DNA from: Mesostigma viride
Lineage: Eukaryota; Streptophyta; Mesostigmatophyceae; Mesostigmatales; Mesostigmataceae
Direction: 5' to 3'
DNA: 62,000 nucleotides
Assembly (NCBI GenBank): GCA_009746045.1
Contig: RPFO01000240.1
Location: 257,501 to 319,500 of the forward strand
Shown piece after piece: positions 46,116 to 59,046 of the stretch. The position numbers were made by a program, and so were the translations under genes. Within the stretch, counting starts at the first letter, position 1; the number at the start of each line of letters is the position of its first letter. Below the pieces are notes generated by a model, which saw only the letters and a list, made by a program, of their open reading frames with translations, did not search any database and was not told the origin of the DNA.

Positions 46116-47008
46116 GGCTCCCGCGCATATATTATAAATGACGATACAAACTAGTAGTTGTCCTAGTATGCTAGAAGGGAACTGAGCTGATTGGGATGGT
46201 TTGCGGCCACGTTGGCGTGTAAGCGCTTAGTATCGATTCCGCAGGAATCGATGTATATAACTTCAACTGCATGGCCATTCTCTTTCAGTAGAGTGCGTAT
46301 CCCTTAGTAGCGCAACACCACTCACTCTGACTCCTGTGGTTTGTGAATGGTGTAATTACTGTACATACTGTACTCATCCAACTGATAATGACCTGAATAG
46401 ATCGCTTAGTTCAGGAGCTAATTCTGTGTCATCCTTGATGTGCATGGTAGTTGCCTACATAGGTATTTTTACATGTACAAAACACAAGGTACAACATACC
46501 TTAAATGAAAACGTGCTTGTTGACCCCCGGCCCGACTTTGACAACAGTTATTGTTTTATACTAGTAGCACACCCTGCAGAAATCTAGTAAGTGTTCTAGC
46601 GTACAGTAAGGCACTATATGGACATGCTGTACCCCCAAGGACAGCCGTTACATGTAGTTGATTGGTTCAGGGGGCACCTGGTCCCTCAAAAGTGCAGTAT
46701 ATTGCTGCAAGTAAACAGGCTCGATGAGGGGTTTACAATAGTTTCGCAAAATCTGTCATGCTCATCCAAATGATGCCAAAGTTCGGTATGACTCAGCGAC
46801 GAGACTCGTGAGCACTCTCTTCCGCCCTGACAATTATTATGGCCATCTGATTGCCTTTCAAATAATTCTTTGCTCTTGCCCTGATAGTTTTTTTTCTCTC
46901 TGTTAGCCAACAATCCCATGCAGTTGCTAGGTTTTCACATGTTGCACCTCTTTTTCTTCTCATTTTGCTATCTGCACGATCAAATTCCTCGCTTAATCTG
47001 ACTTGCAG
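46116..47008 (+). other. Intron 3, right part
   Basis: No exon or repeat recognised. Ends in the acceptor TCTGACTTGCAG before exon 4. Confidence 0.6.
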
Positions 47009-47246
47009 GCCGGCCTTAGCCACCTGCAGGTGCTTTCGATGTTCGGCGACCTGGCCATGGACTTGCCGCCCGAATTCAATGACTGTGTGAAGAAGATGAG
47101 CTGGATGAACCTGCGCTTCTGGAGACCTTGGAAAGGAACTCTTTGTTCCAACCGTACTTCCGACGAGGAGCTGGGAGATAGCCTCGCCACGTACACCAGC
47201 ACAGATGCCAATGCCACCCGGAGTCTGATGCAATATGTGGAAATAG
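47009..47246 (+). CDS. Exon 4 of CUB/HRGP gene, juxtamembrane segment
   Basis: Enters in phase 0, matching exon 3, and leaves in phase 1 at GAAATAG/GTATGC. It encodes AGLSHLQVLSMFGDLAMDLP then FNDCVKKMSWMNLRFWRPW, a pattern (HLQ-x-L, LP-x-x-F, W-x-NL) seen before the membrane helices in protist TRP/polycystin-like and related surface proteins. It continues with CSNRTS (a glycosylation site). So the Pro-rich ectodomain likely sits on a multi-pass membrane anchor. Confidence 0.65.
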
Positions 47247-48126
47247 GTATGCAGTAGACTTGGCTGCAGCAGCCAGCAGCAGCAGCAAGCCAGCACCTTG
47301 GCAATAGACTTGATTAGACCCATCACACATTATGTTTTCTCGGGCCTTGGAATGTTTTCGACCCTGTATCCAAACACGTGGCGTCATTGCCAGCAGTGAG
47401 CCTTACAGTATAGGAGGCACACTTTGCTACTTAACTTGTAATTAAGTGAATCAAATGATACATATATCATCTTCTCCATGCTATTCAGAGAGCTTGCTAG
47501 TCTGGCACTCACGTGTGTTTGCAAGCCAGGAGCACGAGTACTTAAGGAAAGCGCTTGAATGCAAAACCCATCAAGTTGGAATATAGTTCCTAGATTTTAC
47601 TGCATGGCACTAACTACGTCGCGTATCAGTACTCAACCACAAGGGGACTTTGCCGGTTTCTTACCCCAAACTGCGCAGGGGATGCATCGCGAATCTACGA
47701 GCTTTGGTAATTTTTTATCATTTGCTCTTCCACGCACCCAATGGAAAGCCCATGAAGCATCATAATGAGCTTTAAAGCCTTTTTGTACACGTACTACTTA
47801 GTTAGGACAGCGTTGGGCAGTCTGTCAACCATATCCTTCGCCACCTCATGCGTCCTTGCGCCTTCGCCTCGACCACATGTGTCAATGAGATGTCTGTTGC
47901 AACTTAGATGCCTTCATATATTTCACTAACTGCACTTGGCCAATGTGTTGCAAATCTGGCATGATAGTTCAAATTTCTCTTGGTTCTTGCAGAAAAATCG
48001 TTTTGTTATGTTTGCCGGCTACGCTGTATCTGATGTTGACCACACGGCAGTCCCCTCCCAAGGTACTTAATCTACATATACCATGTTGTAATTTTAATTA
48101 AATATTTGTTCCCATGCTAAGTAAGC
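47247..48126 (+). other. Intron 4 region with one uncertain small exon
   Basis: A candidate small exon lies after the acceptor TTCTTGCAG (exon from 47993). In phase 1 it reads EKSFCYVCRLR and then meets a stop unless it ends at the GTATCT donor near 48026. The stronger donor at 48063 (CCAAG/GTACTT) would include that stop. I cannot fix this junction from sequence alone. Confidence 0.4.
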
Positions 48127-48726
48127 GTGCCCCTTGAGCAAGTATGGGAGACAACTGCACTGCTGAGAACCTGCCATCTGACACCGGATATTTCGGAATA
48201 TGCCCATCATTGCTGCCCAAACTGCTTTTTCACATCTGTGCGCATCCTGTATCCAGTTTGGGGCTTCGTCAATTCTACCCTGGGAAGTGAAGCGATCAAC
48301 ATCGCGCGCCCTGACTACGACAGAGGCTTTTCACAGGAGTTCTTGACGTCACTTGCCCCTGACTGCGGGCTTGATGTCGCCTTGGCGATCGTGCTGTGGG
48401 GTGTTGTTGGTATAGCTTTTGTGGCGGCCATGCACAAGGCAATCAACATACTGGTGTTCTGGTTTTTCCCGAAATCAGACACGCCACACTTGTTACATTT
48501 CCCACGCCTCGAGCTACTTGCTTTTAAGTTCATAGCTCTTCCATTCAGCCAGGCAAGTGCCTTCCTTATTTCATCGAAACCGCGCAGCATCGTAGCGGTG
48601 ATTTTCGGGATCGTGTTGCTGCTCCTTGGGCCGTGCGCACTTTTGTACGTCACGCTGCGCACCATCTTCTCCGTTATCGCGAGGAAGTCTGCGGAGTTTG
48701 AGCAGGAAAAGGCACCACCGCAGCCG
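48127..48726 (+). CDS. Transmembrane exon of CUB/HRGP gene
   Basis: An open frame with two clear membrane segments, DVALAIVLWGVVGIAFVAAM (about 48380-48440) and VAVIFGIVLLLLGPCALLYV (about 48593-48655). They are separated by a cytosolic-looking loop with LLHFPRLELLAFKF, a motif typical of the C-terminal membrane block of large algal surface proteins. The exact exon start is unsure: the first 120 bases also read sensibly in another frame (MGDNCTAENLPSDTGYFG from about 48147), so an indel or extra intron may exist. It ends at the donor CAGCCG/GTACGTGCG. The following exon was not found in this window. Confidence 0.6.
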
Positions 48727-49397
48727 GTACGTGCGCACAAGGAAAAGCAAACACACGCACACACACGTCTGCATGGCATGGGTTGCTACCACCAACAAAC
48801 GCCACACCTGCACAGTGCATACATAAGACATCAATATGTTGGCAGAAACTCTTTTGGCTAGCAATCGCTACAATCTATGCAAAATGCAGATGGAGGCTAT
48901 CCTGTCATCACAGCCAGATTGATCAAGCAGAGTGTGATCATCTAGACGGATGTTCATGGCAGTGATGCTAACAATGAAGGCATCATTGGACGGAGGTTAG
49001 TTAGGAGGTGCTCATCTGAATATAACTGTTCAGTGGGCTATTAGTATTGTGCATCATTTTTTTGAGAGGGCTAATATCTCTGGTTTGCGGAGCTTTCTGC
49101 CGGGAGCTATGTCTTGAGAAGTGGATCCCCAGCAGCTTGGTGTGACAGGACAGTAAGGTGAGGGCAGACGAGGTGCCACGCTGTTTTCTTATGTTCTGTG
49201 ATGAAGTGGGGCATGCTTTCGGGCTTCTTGGATGGAAAACATCATGTCTAAGTGGCCTTATACAAAGAAAAACCTTCTAAGGCGTACGTTTAGGTTTTAG
49301 CACGCATTATGTACGTTTCAACTTGAGCTAGACTTGTCAGAATGACCTGGGGCTTGGACCACGGCTGTCCTCCTGTTGAGCAGACTTTTGGGGGCAC
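48727..49397 (+). other. Downstream intron sequence, no gene seen
   Basis: After the donor at 48727 no further exon of the gene was recognised up to the piggyBac-like copy B. Confidence 0.5.
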
Positions 49398-49401
49398 TTA
49401 A

Positions 49402-51100
49402 CCCCTAAATGGGCAGAAATACTGCCGATGCATCGGCTGTAACTTCACAATTTTGCAAACCAGATGCCATCCAACCCACCCATATCCAATGGCTGTCCTT
49501 GGGGGCCAAGCATGTCCATGAGTTGCCCTTCGGGTTGGTATATCACAACCTTACATATATGCAGGGTAGGCAATGTATAACTGCCGTCAAAGTCAGGGGG
49601 GTCAAGACGAGCGTTTTCATTTTTGGTAGAATGTGCATTTTGAATTATGTTGTAAGAGCTAGGCACCTACCACTTCAGGGATGATAAAAAATTAGTTGCT
49701 GAACAGTTTGAGCCATTGGGGTCATCATTTGGGTGGGTATACCAGCAGTTACACCCAGTACAGCCCATAGGGGTACCGTTGGTAAAAAGCAACCAAGGGG
49801 GTAGGAGTGGGCATACTACCTACTAATACCTGCTAATATGGCCCCCAACCATGCCACACAATACATTTTCCTTCCACAATGATGGGGAAACATAACTGCA
49901 TCATCACACTGCCCTTACATGGCACCTATGTGCAGGTGCCACCTTGTCCATGCACGTAGGTAACGTGGTACGGATACCCTACGCAAGGCATGCATTCTAG
50001 GAGGCAGCCACCAACAAACTAGTGATTTTAAGCCTATTTCAGCTTGCCCTAGCAAGGATAAACTAGGCCTAAGCTGCTATAGCTTGCCAGGTGATGGCCA
50101 GCACACCTGGTGGCACATGCTGACAATGGGAAGCTTCTACTCACCGGTTACATGCTTGATGATGCCACAGAGACCAGCCAACTGCCTCACACTCATGCAA
50201 TATGTGTGTGGGAAATGTATAACAAACATAAATGGAGGTATTCAAACCCATACAGCCTCTAAAACTTATCACCATCACCCTGTGGCAGGTCAACTGACTG
50301 ATGGAAGCATCTAAGAAGGGTGTTTTAGAAAGGGGCCAGGCCAGGGTCAAGAAAGAGCATGAATAATGCAAAAAGAATGTGCTACACAAGCTAGAACGTA
50401 TATATAAACGTCAAACATCGATAGGAAAACGATGATTAAGCTTTACCAGGCATGGATGGCGTTACCTTGGCCCAGGCGGTGGCCGCAAAATGGCGCATTT
50501 CGGCACACCAAAGTTGTGCAGCATGGTCGCTGGATTCGGCGATTTCTGGCCACCCTTGCACGTTTACGACTACTATGTATCATAAAAAGTACAAAGAAAC
50601 CAATATATCCTTTAAAATACGCCGGAAAGGTATTGCTGTCAACGTTTCTATCGTCCGGCCTGATCGCAGTTTATTCCAGCAAGAACGCTGCCGACACCTA
50701 TCAAATGGCATTCCCGCGAACCAAAAATTGGCCTGTATCATCTTTAGGACGTATAAAATCAATTTCCTGAGTTTGGTCAGAAAATTCGAACGAAAACGTA
50801 AATGCCATGCGTGGGCGCAAGCCGCCATGGCCAGGTCGTCGTTTTCCGGAATGCACGTTGTACGCGAAAAAGTACCCTGACCCCTTGTACTTTGACCGAC
50901 CAGAACACCTCTATAACTTTGTCAGAAGTATGCAAACCCTAGTACCATGCTGTGAGGAAAATTATAAACTTTTGATCTTCTCAGCTAAACTTTTCCTAAT
51001 TCTCAATAGTTTTCGCGGCATTTGGTCCCCCGAGAAGGGGCCGACGTGTCGGCTGTAACTCAGTTTTAGGCGGAAAATCGGCAGCCAGACCATTTAGGGG
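49402..51100. mobile_element. piggyBac-like non-autonomous element, copy B
   Basis: Flanked by perfect TTAA (49398-49401 and 51101-51104). Termini CCCCTAAATGG...CCATTTAGGGG. It differs from copy A by scattered single bases and a one-base length change, so both moved recently. Direct orientation relative to copy A. Confidence 0.85.
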
Positions 51101-51184
51101 TTAAACGTGTTTATTTTATCTGTTATTAAAGGTTAATCTCAATGTCAGGTTAAACACAAGGGTTGTTTAACGTGGAATGTAATA

Positions 51185-51745
51185 ATTGATAGTGAGGTGG
51201 AAGGGTAGCCACTATAGCTAGGTTTTAGTAGGGTTCACGTGACATACCTCTTGAGGCCGGTGCGGCCTGATCCGTGGCGGCAGAGGCAAAAGATTTGGCC
51301 AGTTTTTCTGGCCACGTGGAAGGAGCTAAGATGGGATATAAACCTGCCAGTGTCTAGGTTCTTTGTTAATTATGTGGTGATTAATTAGATCTAGAATCTT
51401 TCTCTCACTTAATATGTGACCTTGTAGCCGCGGCACACTTTGTAAGCCGCCGGCCATTAGAACGCCGATTCGCGTCATTTGTTCAGACGCGAAATGCCGT
51501 CCGGGCCAAGGACGCGTGACACGAAAAAAAGATTATTAAAGCAAACCCACCTAGCTAAGGTCGGCCTCTTTTCTTTTCCCGCTCACCCTCCCTGCATTTG
51601 GGGGGGGGGGGTAAGGCTAGCCTTTGCCAAGTAATGTTCCCATGAGCATCGGCGGCCGGGATGTGGCCTGCCTTTTGTATGTGCTCCACTCATTGTTTTG
51701 ATTGATAAATAGTCTGGTTACCCTTGACTTCCGCAGTTCATAGAA
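51185..51745 (+). mobile_element. Solo 3' end (A2-B2) of the PAT-like retroelement
   Basis: Contains, in order, the B1-A2 spacer (GTGGAAGGGTAGCC), the A repeat (TCTAGAATCTTTCTCTCAC, CGTCATTTGTTCAGACGC) and the B repeat (GGTAAGGCTAGCC to GACTTCCGCAGTTCATAG) without any coding part. It is either a recombination product or a 5'-deleted copy. Confidence 0.7.
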
Positions 51746-52835
51746 TTATAAGCGCTGCGTACAGTTTTGCCAACAAATGACAGTGTGCATTGGCTGGGGC
51801 ATATATACTCTGACCTAATCAGCATATTTATAGCACAATACAGGTGTATGTGTGGGGGTGGGACCTCCGAAAAGTGCATGGATAACTCAGCAGATATGCT
51901 ATTTAGAGTGCCCCTAATCATATTTCGGCAGTTTGCAAATGAATTTCAAGTGATATTAGCATAGATAATGGGTGACATTTTAAGGGGACGTGAGTTAATG
52001 CACTTGTGCGATGAAAGCGAACGTGTGTTGGATTATGCAATGGCTGGCATAATATCAATCCATGCAAGCTTGCCAAGCTGGATTGCATGGGCACGTAGGT
52101 TAGGGTAACCTAGCTATCCTGCACTAGTGCTAACCAATGAGGTGCTGGCTCCGTCCAGCTAGATCTACTCCAGCTAGGACTGATACGATGCCCACAGGCA
52201 ACGACTGCCTAGCAGCACTACGTGGATGGTCCTGGACCTCCCCTAGGACCTCCGTACAGGACTAGCACTGCAGCCCACCTTGTGGTCTGCCTCACAGCTC
52301 ATAACCCTACCACGTGAATACCCACGTGCGTGTGCCCTACATATCTCAGTGCTAATATCTAGCACCCACGTGCCCAATATGGCACGTGCGGATCTAAACC
52401 CTAGTAGAGATATGTCCAGTGTACTACACCACCGTCCATGTCCGTATCCCACTTGGGAGACGGGGACAACGCCACGTGTACTGATAGTCTAGGCCTGAAG
52501 CCCTAGAATAACTACGTGGCGCGGCAAATATTTCCTGCTCACAAAAATTTGCGGTACCCGTCGTACGTGAAAAGTGGTTGCACCGTGCGCGCACCCCTTG
52601 TGGAAGTGCCCGTAGCGACTGCGTTAGGTATTAAACACCATTGTAGGGCAAGCGAAATGCCAAAAACAGGCTTAAGTGATAAAGACGATGATTTAATGAT
52701 GTTGGCTTGTGGCGGAATTAAGTGCATAGCTGGTTTAAAAATCGCTGTAGTTTCTTTAGGCCATCGACATGGGGGGTATGTAATCCGAATTTATGGTCTC
52801 ACGTAATGAAATAAATTTCACGATAGTAAAAGGAG
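51746..52835. other. No assignable gene
   Basis: CACGTG words recur between 52280 and 52500. A 97-codon frame with a GTG start (52516-52806) just left of the next retroelement has no recognisable domain and is not called as a gene. Confidence 0.5.
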
Positions 52836-54269
52836 TTGGGCCGGCAGCCGGGGAGTTGGCTGGGGTAGAGTATCTCATGAGGGTGGTGGCCGCAATGCTC
52901 CTAGTGGAGACCCAAGGGTCAGGAAGGGGGAAGGTGGCTGGCCACCTCCTCGCTCTCAAGGAGGATGCCTCCTTGGTGAGCAACCCAGCCATGAAGATGG
53001 CCCTGCAGAGCGCCACGATGATGGAGAAGCTGGGCAAGGCCCGGCAAAACAAGTAAACACCGAAAGGGTGAACCGCTCCCCCTTCCCACTGCCTCTTCCT
53101 ACGATGCCTCTAAGCACTACGTGGGGGAGAGTGAGGTCAGCACGCAGACGCCAGCGTGCAACTCGCCGCCGCCGGACCTCCACTCTACAACACAATTAAG
53201 GTGATTACGTGGCTCAATTGGCTATGGCACGTACGGGGGGACAGACCCTTCAGGAGTCCGCCTAAATCTGGAGGCGCGTGCTCCAGGGGAACGGCGGTGG
53301 CCCTGAAAAGGGTCGAAAAGCATTGTGAGTGGACCAGTCGCCGCGTAGGCGTTGCGATAGGCCCCACAAAAGGAAGTGCAGATTTAATCTATGTATGGAA
53401 AACAAAACAAGTATGAACAGCTTTTGGCGGAGCGGGTGAGTCTGCCGAAGCGGGAGGTGGTGGGAAAGGTGAAGCTTGCTGCTGGACTTGCTGGAGCTAC
53501 GACCTAGTTGGCGGGAGGTGTACGCCAGCGAGGCCAACTGCATCAAGCCGGAGGTGGCCGCCAGTGCGAGGTATTGGAATGTACCTGCCCCCAACCGAGG
53601 GTGCACCATGGCGGAGTAAGGCAAGCTGCTGGGGAGGGCAGCGGCCGTGGGGATGGTGGAGTTCCGAGAGACGCGACCAAAGTGGGTAGACGGATGTTTT
53701 GGGGTGGCCAAAGGAGTGGGGGAGCTAAGGTTCGTTGTGAAGAAGAAGTTGGGCAACGCACTGTGGGTGGGCCCCCCTAAGACAGTGCTACTGCACCTGG
53801 GCATTTACTCGGAGGTCTATATCAAGGGTCGATGCTACACGGCCCAGAGCGACCTTGTCTCGTACTACTACACCATCCAAGTGCCGGAGTGGTGGTGGGA
53901 TTATCAAGGCACTCCCACTCTGTAGCGCTAGGGGGTGCCATCCATTAGATGGTCCTCTATGCCGAGGGCGCTTTGGATCCTAGGCGGCAGGTGAACCGCC
54001 TCACAAGAGTATAGGGGAGATGAGTGTAGGGGAGCTGACCGTGCTTCGGAATGCATGGGGTAACCCAACCGCCCTACAGTAGCCATCGAGTACAAGGAGG
54101 AGGGCATGAGGGAGATGCAAATCGACCTTGAGGACCACCCTGCCCCTATGGTATTCATCACTGTTGATGACCTGGTGGTCAGCAATGGGCACACGTGCGA
54201 GGCGGTGAATCGCTTAATCACGAGTGCTATTGAAGACGGGTACGCGCCTAACAACCTTGTGCCCTCCAA
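52836..54269 (+). pseudogene. gag end and RT, copy 3
   Basis: gag tail GPAAGELAGVEYLMRVVAA and ALQSATMMEKLGKARQ, then RT blocks with KRVEKHCEWTSRRVGV, HLGIYSEVYIKGRCY and the polymerase Asp pair in FITVDDLVVS (about 54151-54180). Several frameshifts. It is truncated at the left within gag. Same family and order as copy 1. Confidence 0.7.
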
Positions 54270-55658
54270 CTAGGTTGTGAAATACGTCGGTACGTCAAAT
54301 ACGTCGGCCTCCAAAATACGGGTATATACGTAGACCCCGGCAGAATACGTCGGCTTGAATACGGCAAAATACGACAGTGTGCAATTCAGCCTTTAGAGCA
54401 TGGTTATGAATGGGCCTTTGGGTTTGAGGCTTTAGGGTATCGTTATGCAATATGGTTACCACTCATGGCAAGGTGCAGTCAAGTCAGAACACTGACAACC
54501 ATTACCATGCATGAATGAGACAATGAGCTATGAAATCTGATCATCCTATATCAAAATGGGTCATGAATGAATAACTAATTGCCTTGTCTTTTGCTTCTGA
54601 AGAAGGTTTTCTGCCAGCAGCCACCGACTGGGAGCAGTGATCAGCCCTTTGTACTGACTCAGGCCAGAAATCATCGCCTTGAAAGAGCGGCTCTGAGCCG
54701 CATGAAAGGAAATTGGGTTCTCAACAAAGAAGTTGGCCACCATGCAGGAGCTGGCACTCCTCTTCGTTTGTGGGGTTCACAAACCTCGTGATTGTCTGCT
54801 GGCGAGGATCACCTGCAATGGCCGACCCCGAAGCAAGGCCCTGGCCGCTCTCCGCCACTGCCCTGAAGCTTGAGCAGGTGCTGCTGCTTCTTCGCCTTCA
54901 GCCCGGCCTTCTTGCCCACAACTCCTGGAATTCTAGCTTCCGTTTCTGCCCAATCTTTGCGTCAGGGCAGGCGTCTATGCCCTGCCCTGCGATGCCCGCA
55001 AAATGTGCGCGCATCCTGGTCGCACTGATCTGGTTGCCATCGCCACTGGTAAAATTGTGGCCGCAAAATGAGCAGCTAAACTTGACCTGCCAAACCGTAT
55101 TCCCCAGAGCATCCTTCACCATGACGGTCTGTTTTTCTACAAATTTATGCTCCGGCACTTTGTGTGGCATGGCTGCAAAAACACGTTTGACAACTAGTAT
55201 GTACAAAATCCGATGGCACACCGCCATGCAATATTCATCATACAGGCTATACTACGTGCCACACGTTCCCAACACAGCTGGCATTTTCATCTTGCTGGCA
55301 CTCTCTCCGTGTATGGAAATTTCAGTTATATAGCTTGCCAACTGCCAAGTCATTATGTCAGTCAGTCAGTAAGGTTATTCTTGCACAAGTCATTATGAAC
55401 TGGAGTGACTGGACTCAGGACTGACGAAAAGCCTTGTTCGTAGTAGTCCTAGTTTGCATAGTAGAAGATCTTGGGGGAGGTAGGCGCCGCGCCACGTTCC
55501 GGCTGGCCTCGCGCCAAGCACTGCCCCGGCTCGAACCTCGAAAATTGCCCAAGTCCAAATCACGTATTCGGGACCAAATACGCGTATAATACGTCGGGGC
55601 CCAAAAAACGCGTATTGCCGTATTTATTTTGACAATACGCACGTACTTCACAACCTAG
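54270..55658. mobile_element. hAT-type transposon (hAT-1) nested in RT
   Basis: Eight-base target duplication CCCTCCAA at 54262-54269 and 55659-55666; copy 1 has the single site at about 26380. Termini are 18-bp inverted repeats, CTAGGTTGTGAAATACGT against CTAGGTTGTGAAGTACGT. Subterminal AATACGTCGG words near both ends may be transposase binding sites. It carries an intact BED-finger ORF on the minus strand. Confidence 0.9.
54898..55170 (-). CDS. BED-type zinc finger, N-terminal part of hAT transposase
   Basis: From M at 55170: MPHKVPEHKFVEK, then a BED finger with the first Cys pair in FSCSFCGHNF and the second half TRMRAHFAGIAGQG with the His and a final Cys (DACP). BED fingers bind the transposon ends. 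The frame ends after EFQELWARR, and no DDE/hAT dimerisation region exists in this 1.4-kb element. It is either a truncated transposase or a stand-alone DNA-binding remnant. Element proteins at 27315 are its frameshifted relative. Confidence 0.7.
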   Translation of the reverse strand: MPHKVPEHKFVEKQTVMVKDALGNTVWQVKFSCSFCGHNFTSGDGNQISATRMRAHFAGIAGQGIDACPDAKIGQKRKLEFQELWARRPG

Positions 55659-55666
55659 CCCTCCAA

Positions 55667-56436
55667 GTACAAGACGATCATGGCTAGTCCGGAGAGGGAG
55701 GATGAGCTAGAAGCTCTGGGTGTTGTTCACCGGCGGGACGGGGTGTGGAGCCGAAAGCCAAGCAGCTCACCCTTGTGGTTGAACACACTCGTGCACTCCT
55801 CGAGAGGGGACGCGCTGCCGCTGAGGCGCTGGCGGCCGTCGTGGGCCGGTGGGTGTGGCTGCAAATGCTCAGCCGCACTTGCTTGTCCATATGGCAGCAG
55901 AGCTTTAAGTTCATCAACCGCAAGGGGTGGGGCAAGTGAACGCGACCCTTGTGGCAAGGTGTGCGCGATGAGGTCGAGTGTGCCATGGCGTTGGCCCCCA
56001 TGCTCCGTGTGGACCGGGCGTCTGCCCTGGCTCCAGTGGTGGTGGCTTCGGATGCGTCTAGCTTTGGGCAGGGGGTGGTATACGCTGAGATGGCCCCGGC
56101 TGAGGTGACGGAATCAGCTCGGGGTCGGGAGGTGCGGGGTTATCCAACCCTCCTCACCCCAGGTGAGGCCATGTATGCAGGGCCTAGACCCTTGACTGAG
56201 GCCGCGGTAAGAGCCATCATCATTGGGCGGTGGCACGTACAGTAGGGATCAAGAGTCGCTGGCGCGATTTGACCATGCACATCAACGAGAAGGAAGTGCG
56301 GGCCCCTGTGAAGGGGGTGGAGCGCTCGGCCCGGAACCTCGGGACCTGGGGGAGGCGGGTGGTGAGGTTAGTGGACACCACTGCCGCTTTGGGCTGCTTG
56401 GCTGAAGGGCGTTCCTCTTCTTAGCGGTTAAACAAG
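55667..56436 (+). pseudogene. RT connection and RNase H, copy 3
   Basis: Contains LSIWQQSFKFINRKGWG, the RNase H start VVASDASSFGQGVVYAEM, INEKEVRAPVKGVERSARN and LVDTTAALGCLAEG, giving the Asp/Glu/Asp series of RNase H. Frame breaks occur at about 55936 and 56244. The uninterrupted GGGGTTATCCAACCC site at about 56141 is the empty site for hAT-2 in copy 1. Confidence 0.75.
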
Positions 56437-56569
56437 GAGTTGGTGGCCTAGAGTTTGCTCAGTTGGCCAAGAGTTTGCTCACTTGACAGCCAGTATTCCA
56501 ACTTAGTGTAAAATCAATGGAATTATATCACGTACCTCCCCTCAAGTGTTCCCCAAAGTAAAGTGTCGC

Positions 56570-56594
56570 CCCCCCCCCCCCCCCCCCCCCCCCC
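56570..56594. repeat. Poly-C run
   Basis: An uninterrupted C homopolymer of about two dozen bases, followed by CTCCTGCCCCCACG. Confidence 0.9.
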
Positions 56595-56949
56595 TCCTGC
56601 CCCCACGCTGCCTCACCCTAGCCATTTATGGTTTCTAGCCAATTGTGCACGAAGCTTTGACATGTAGTTTCCACAGAAAAACGATGCGAATTGTAGTCAT
56701 GACATGCACCATAATAATTATAAATCGTTAAGACGTCAGTGCCACTAAAAATCATGAAGGTTCATTAAGACCGCAGCTCCACTACGTTACTTTTTAGTCG
56801 TTACAATACCAATGTCACAATCTAACGAAGAACGCCCATGAGATGAAGCCCAACAAGGCGATTAAGGTTCAAGCTAGGCTCGGCTGTGCCTCCCATTACA
56901 TGTACGCCTATGCCCATGCCCATGGCAGCCTATGCCACCATTCATGCCA

Positions 56950-58117
<1,168 letters not shown>

Positions 58118-58722
58118 GGTTTTGCGGTGTGGCGAGCTATGGATGCCGAGAATGCTCATAACTTTTACATCCGGGCATGAAATTTGGTCGGGTAAATTGC
58201 AGTAGACGCGCCTTTTGATGACGAACACGATGATATAATTTGCGGCCGCCATCGCCCAAGATTTAGCGCAATATCATAAAACGCAGCACAGGCAGGGTTC
58301 GTATTTTCCGGAAACTAGCCATGGCGGAATCACCGTCAGCCGCCTCCCATTCCCCCGCCGATGGGGAGGACTCAGCGCCTCACACCATTACGCAACTAGT
58401 CGACGGTGTGGACACCATTGCGACACAGCCACCGGCAAACGCGGCAGCCAATGATTACCGCCTCCAAGCGGCTTAAAGAATGCATGACCGCTAAAGACGG
58501 CTTAAAGAATGCATGACCGCTATATACCGCAAAACGAAAGTCCGCAGCAGGCAGCCTGTCATGATTTCAAAAATACTTCGCCCTGTACCTGCTTTCTGGT
58601 GCCCTTGAATACATTGGTCGCCGTCCCGGCTTGCTGCTTAGTTGTCATGGCCTTCATTTGCCCACTTAAAACAGCATGGTCCACTTCGTCAAGGTCAACT
58701 TCCAATCTGGCCATGTCGCGTG

Positions 58723-59046
58723 CTATAAGGGCCCTGTCCTCAGCATCCCGCTGTTCATCTTCTTCCCCATCAGAGCAGGCTTCTTTGTCATTAGCAGCCC
58801 TCTTGTCAATTCCTTTCGCGCTATCAAGCTGATTGCCCTGAGGTCATCCGGAGCGACTTTCGGCTCCTTCGTATCGCCGCAGCATTCCTTGCACAGAATT
58901 TTCTGTCCAAAACCTTCTTCTCCCACGCCGACACCACAAAAAACATGCATCCACTTGCCGCATGTGCACTTGTGGACTGAGCCAGTCATGTTTCCGCAAC
59001 CACCCCCGCATAATTGCATGGTTTCGGTGCCCATTGTGGCAGCCAT
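58723..59046 (-). CDS. PHD/RING-like zinc-finger protein carried by TIR element
   Basis: 107 codons from ATG at 59046: MAATMGTETMQLCGGGCGN, then HKCTCGKWMHVFCG and ILCKECCGD. The Cys/His spacing (C-x3-C ... H-x-C-x-CGK-x-MH-x-FC ... C-x2-C) is that of a compact PHD/RING-like finger. The C-terminal half is Lys/Leu-rich (ARKELTRGLLMTKKPALMGK). A relative with the same CGK-x-VH-x-FC core lies in the element at 41605-44171. It may be a transposon accessory or the first exon of a transposase; function not known. Confidence 0.6.
   Translation of the reverse strand: MAATMGTETMQLCGGGCGNMTGSVHKCTCGKWMHVFCGVGVGEEGFGQKILCKECCGDTKEPKVAPDDLRAISLIARKELTRGLLMTKKPALMGKKMNSGMLRTGPL

Noticed and set aside
47993-48062. 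Small exon with strong splice sites between exon 4 and the membrane exon
   Set aside because: In the required phase it contains a TGA, so it cannot be placed without assuming another donor or a sequence error.
52516-52806. 97-codon frame left of retroelement copy 3
   Set aside because: GTG start, no domain recognised, no splice partner and no second copy to support it.
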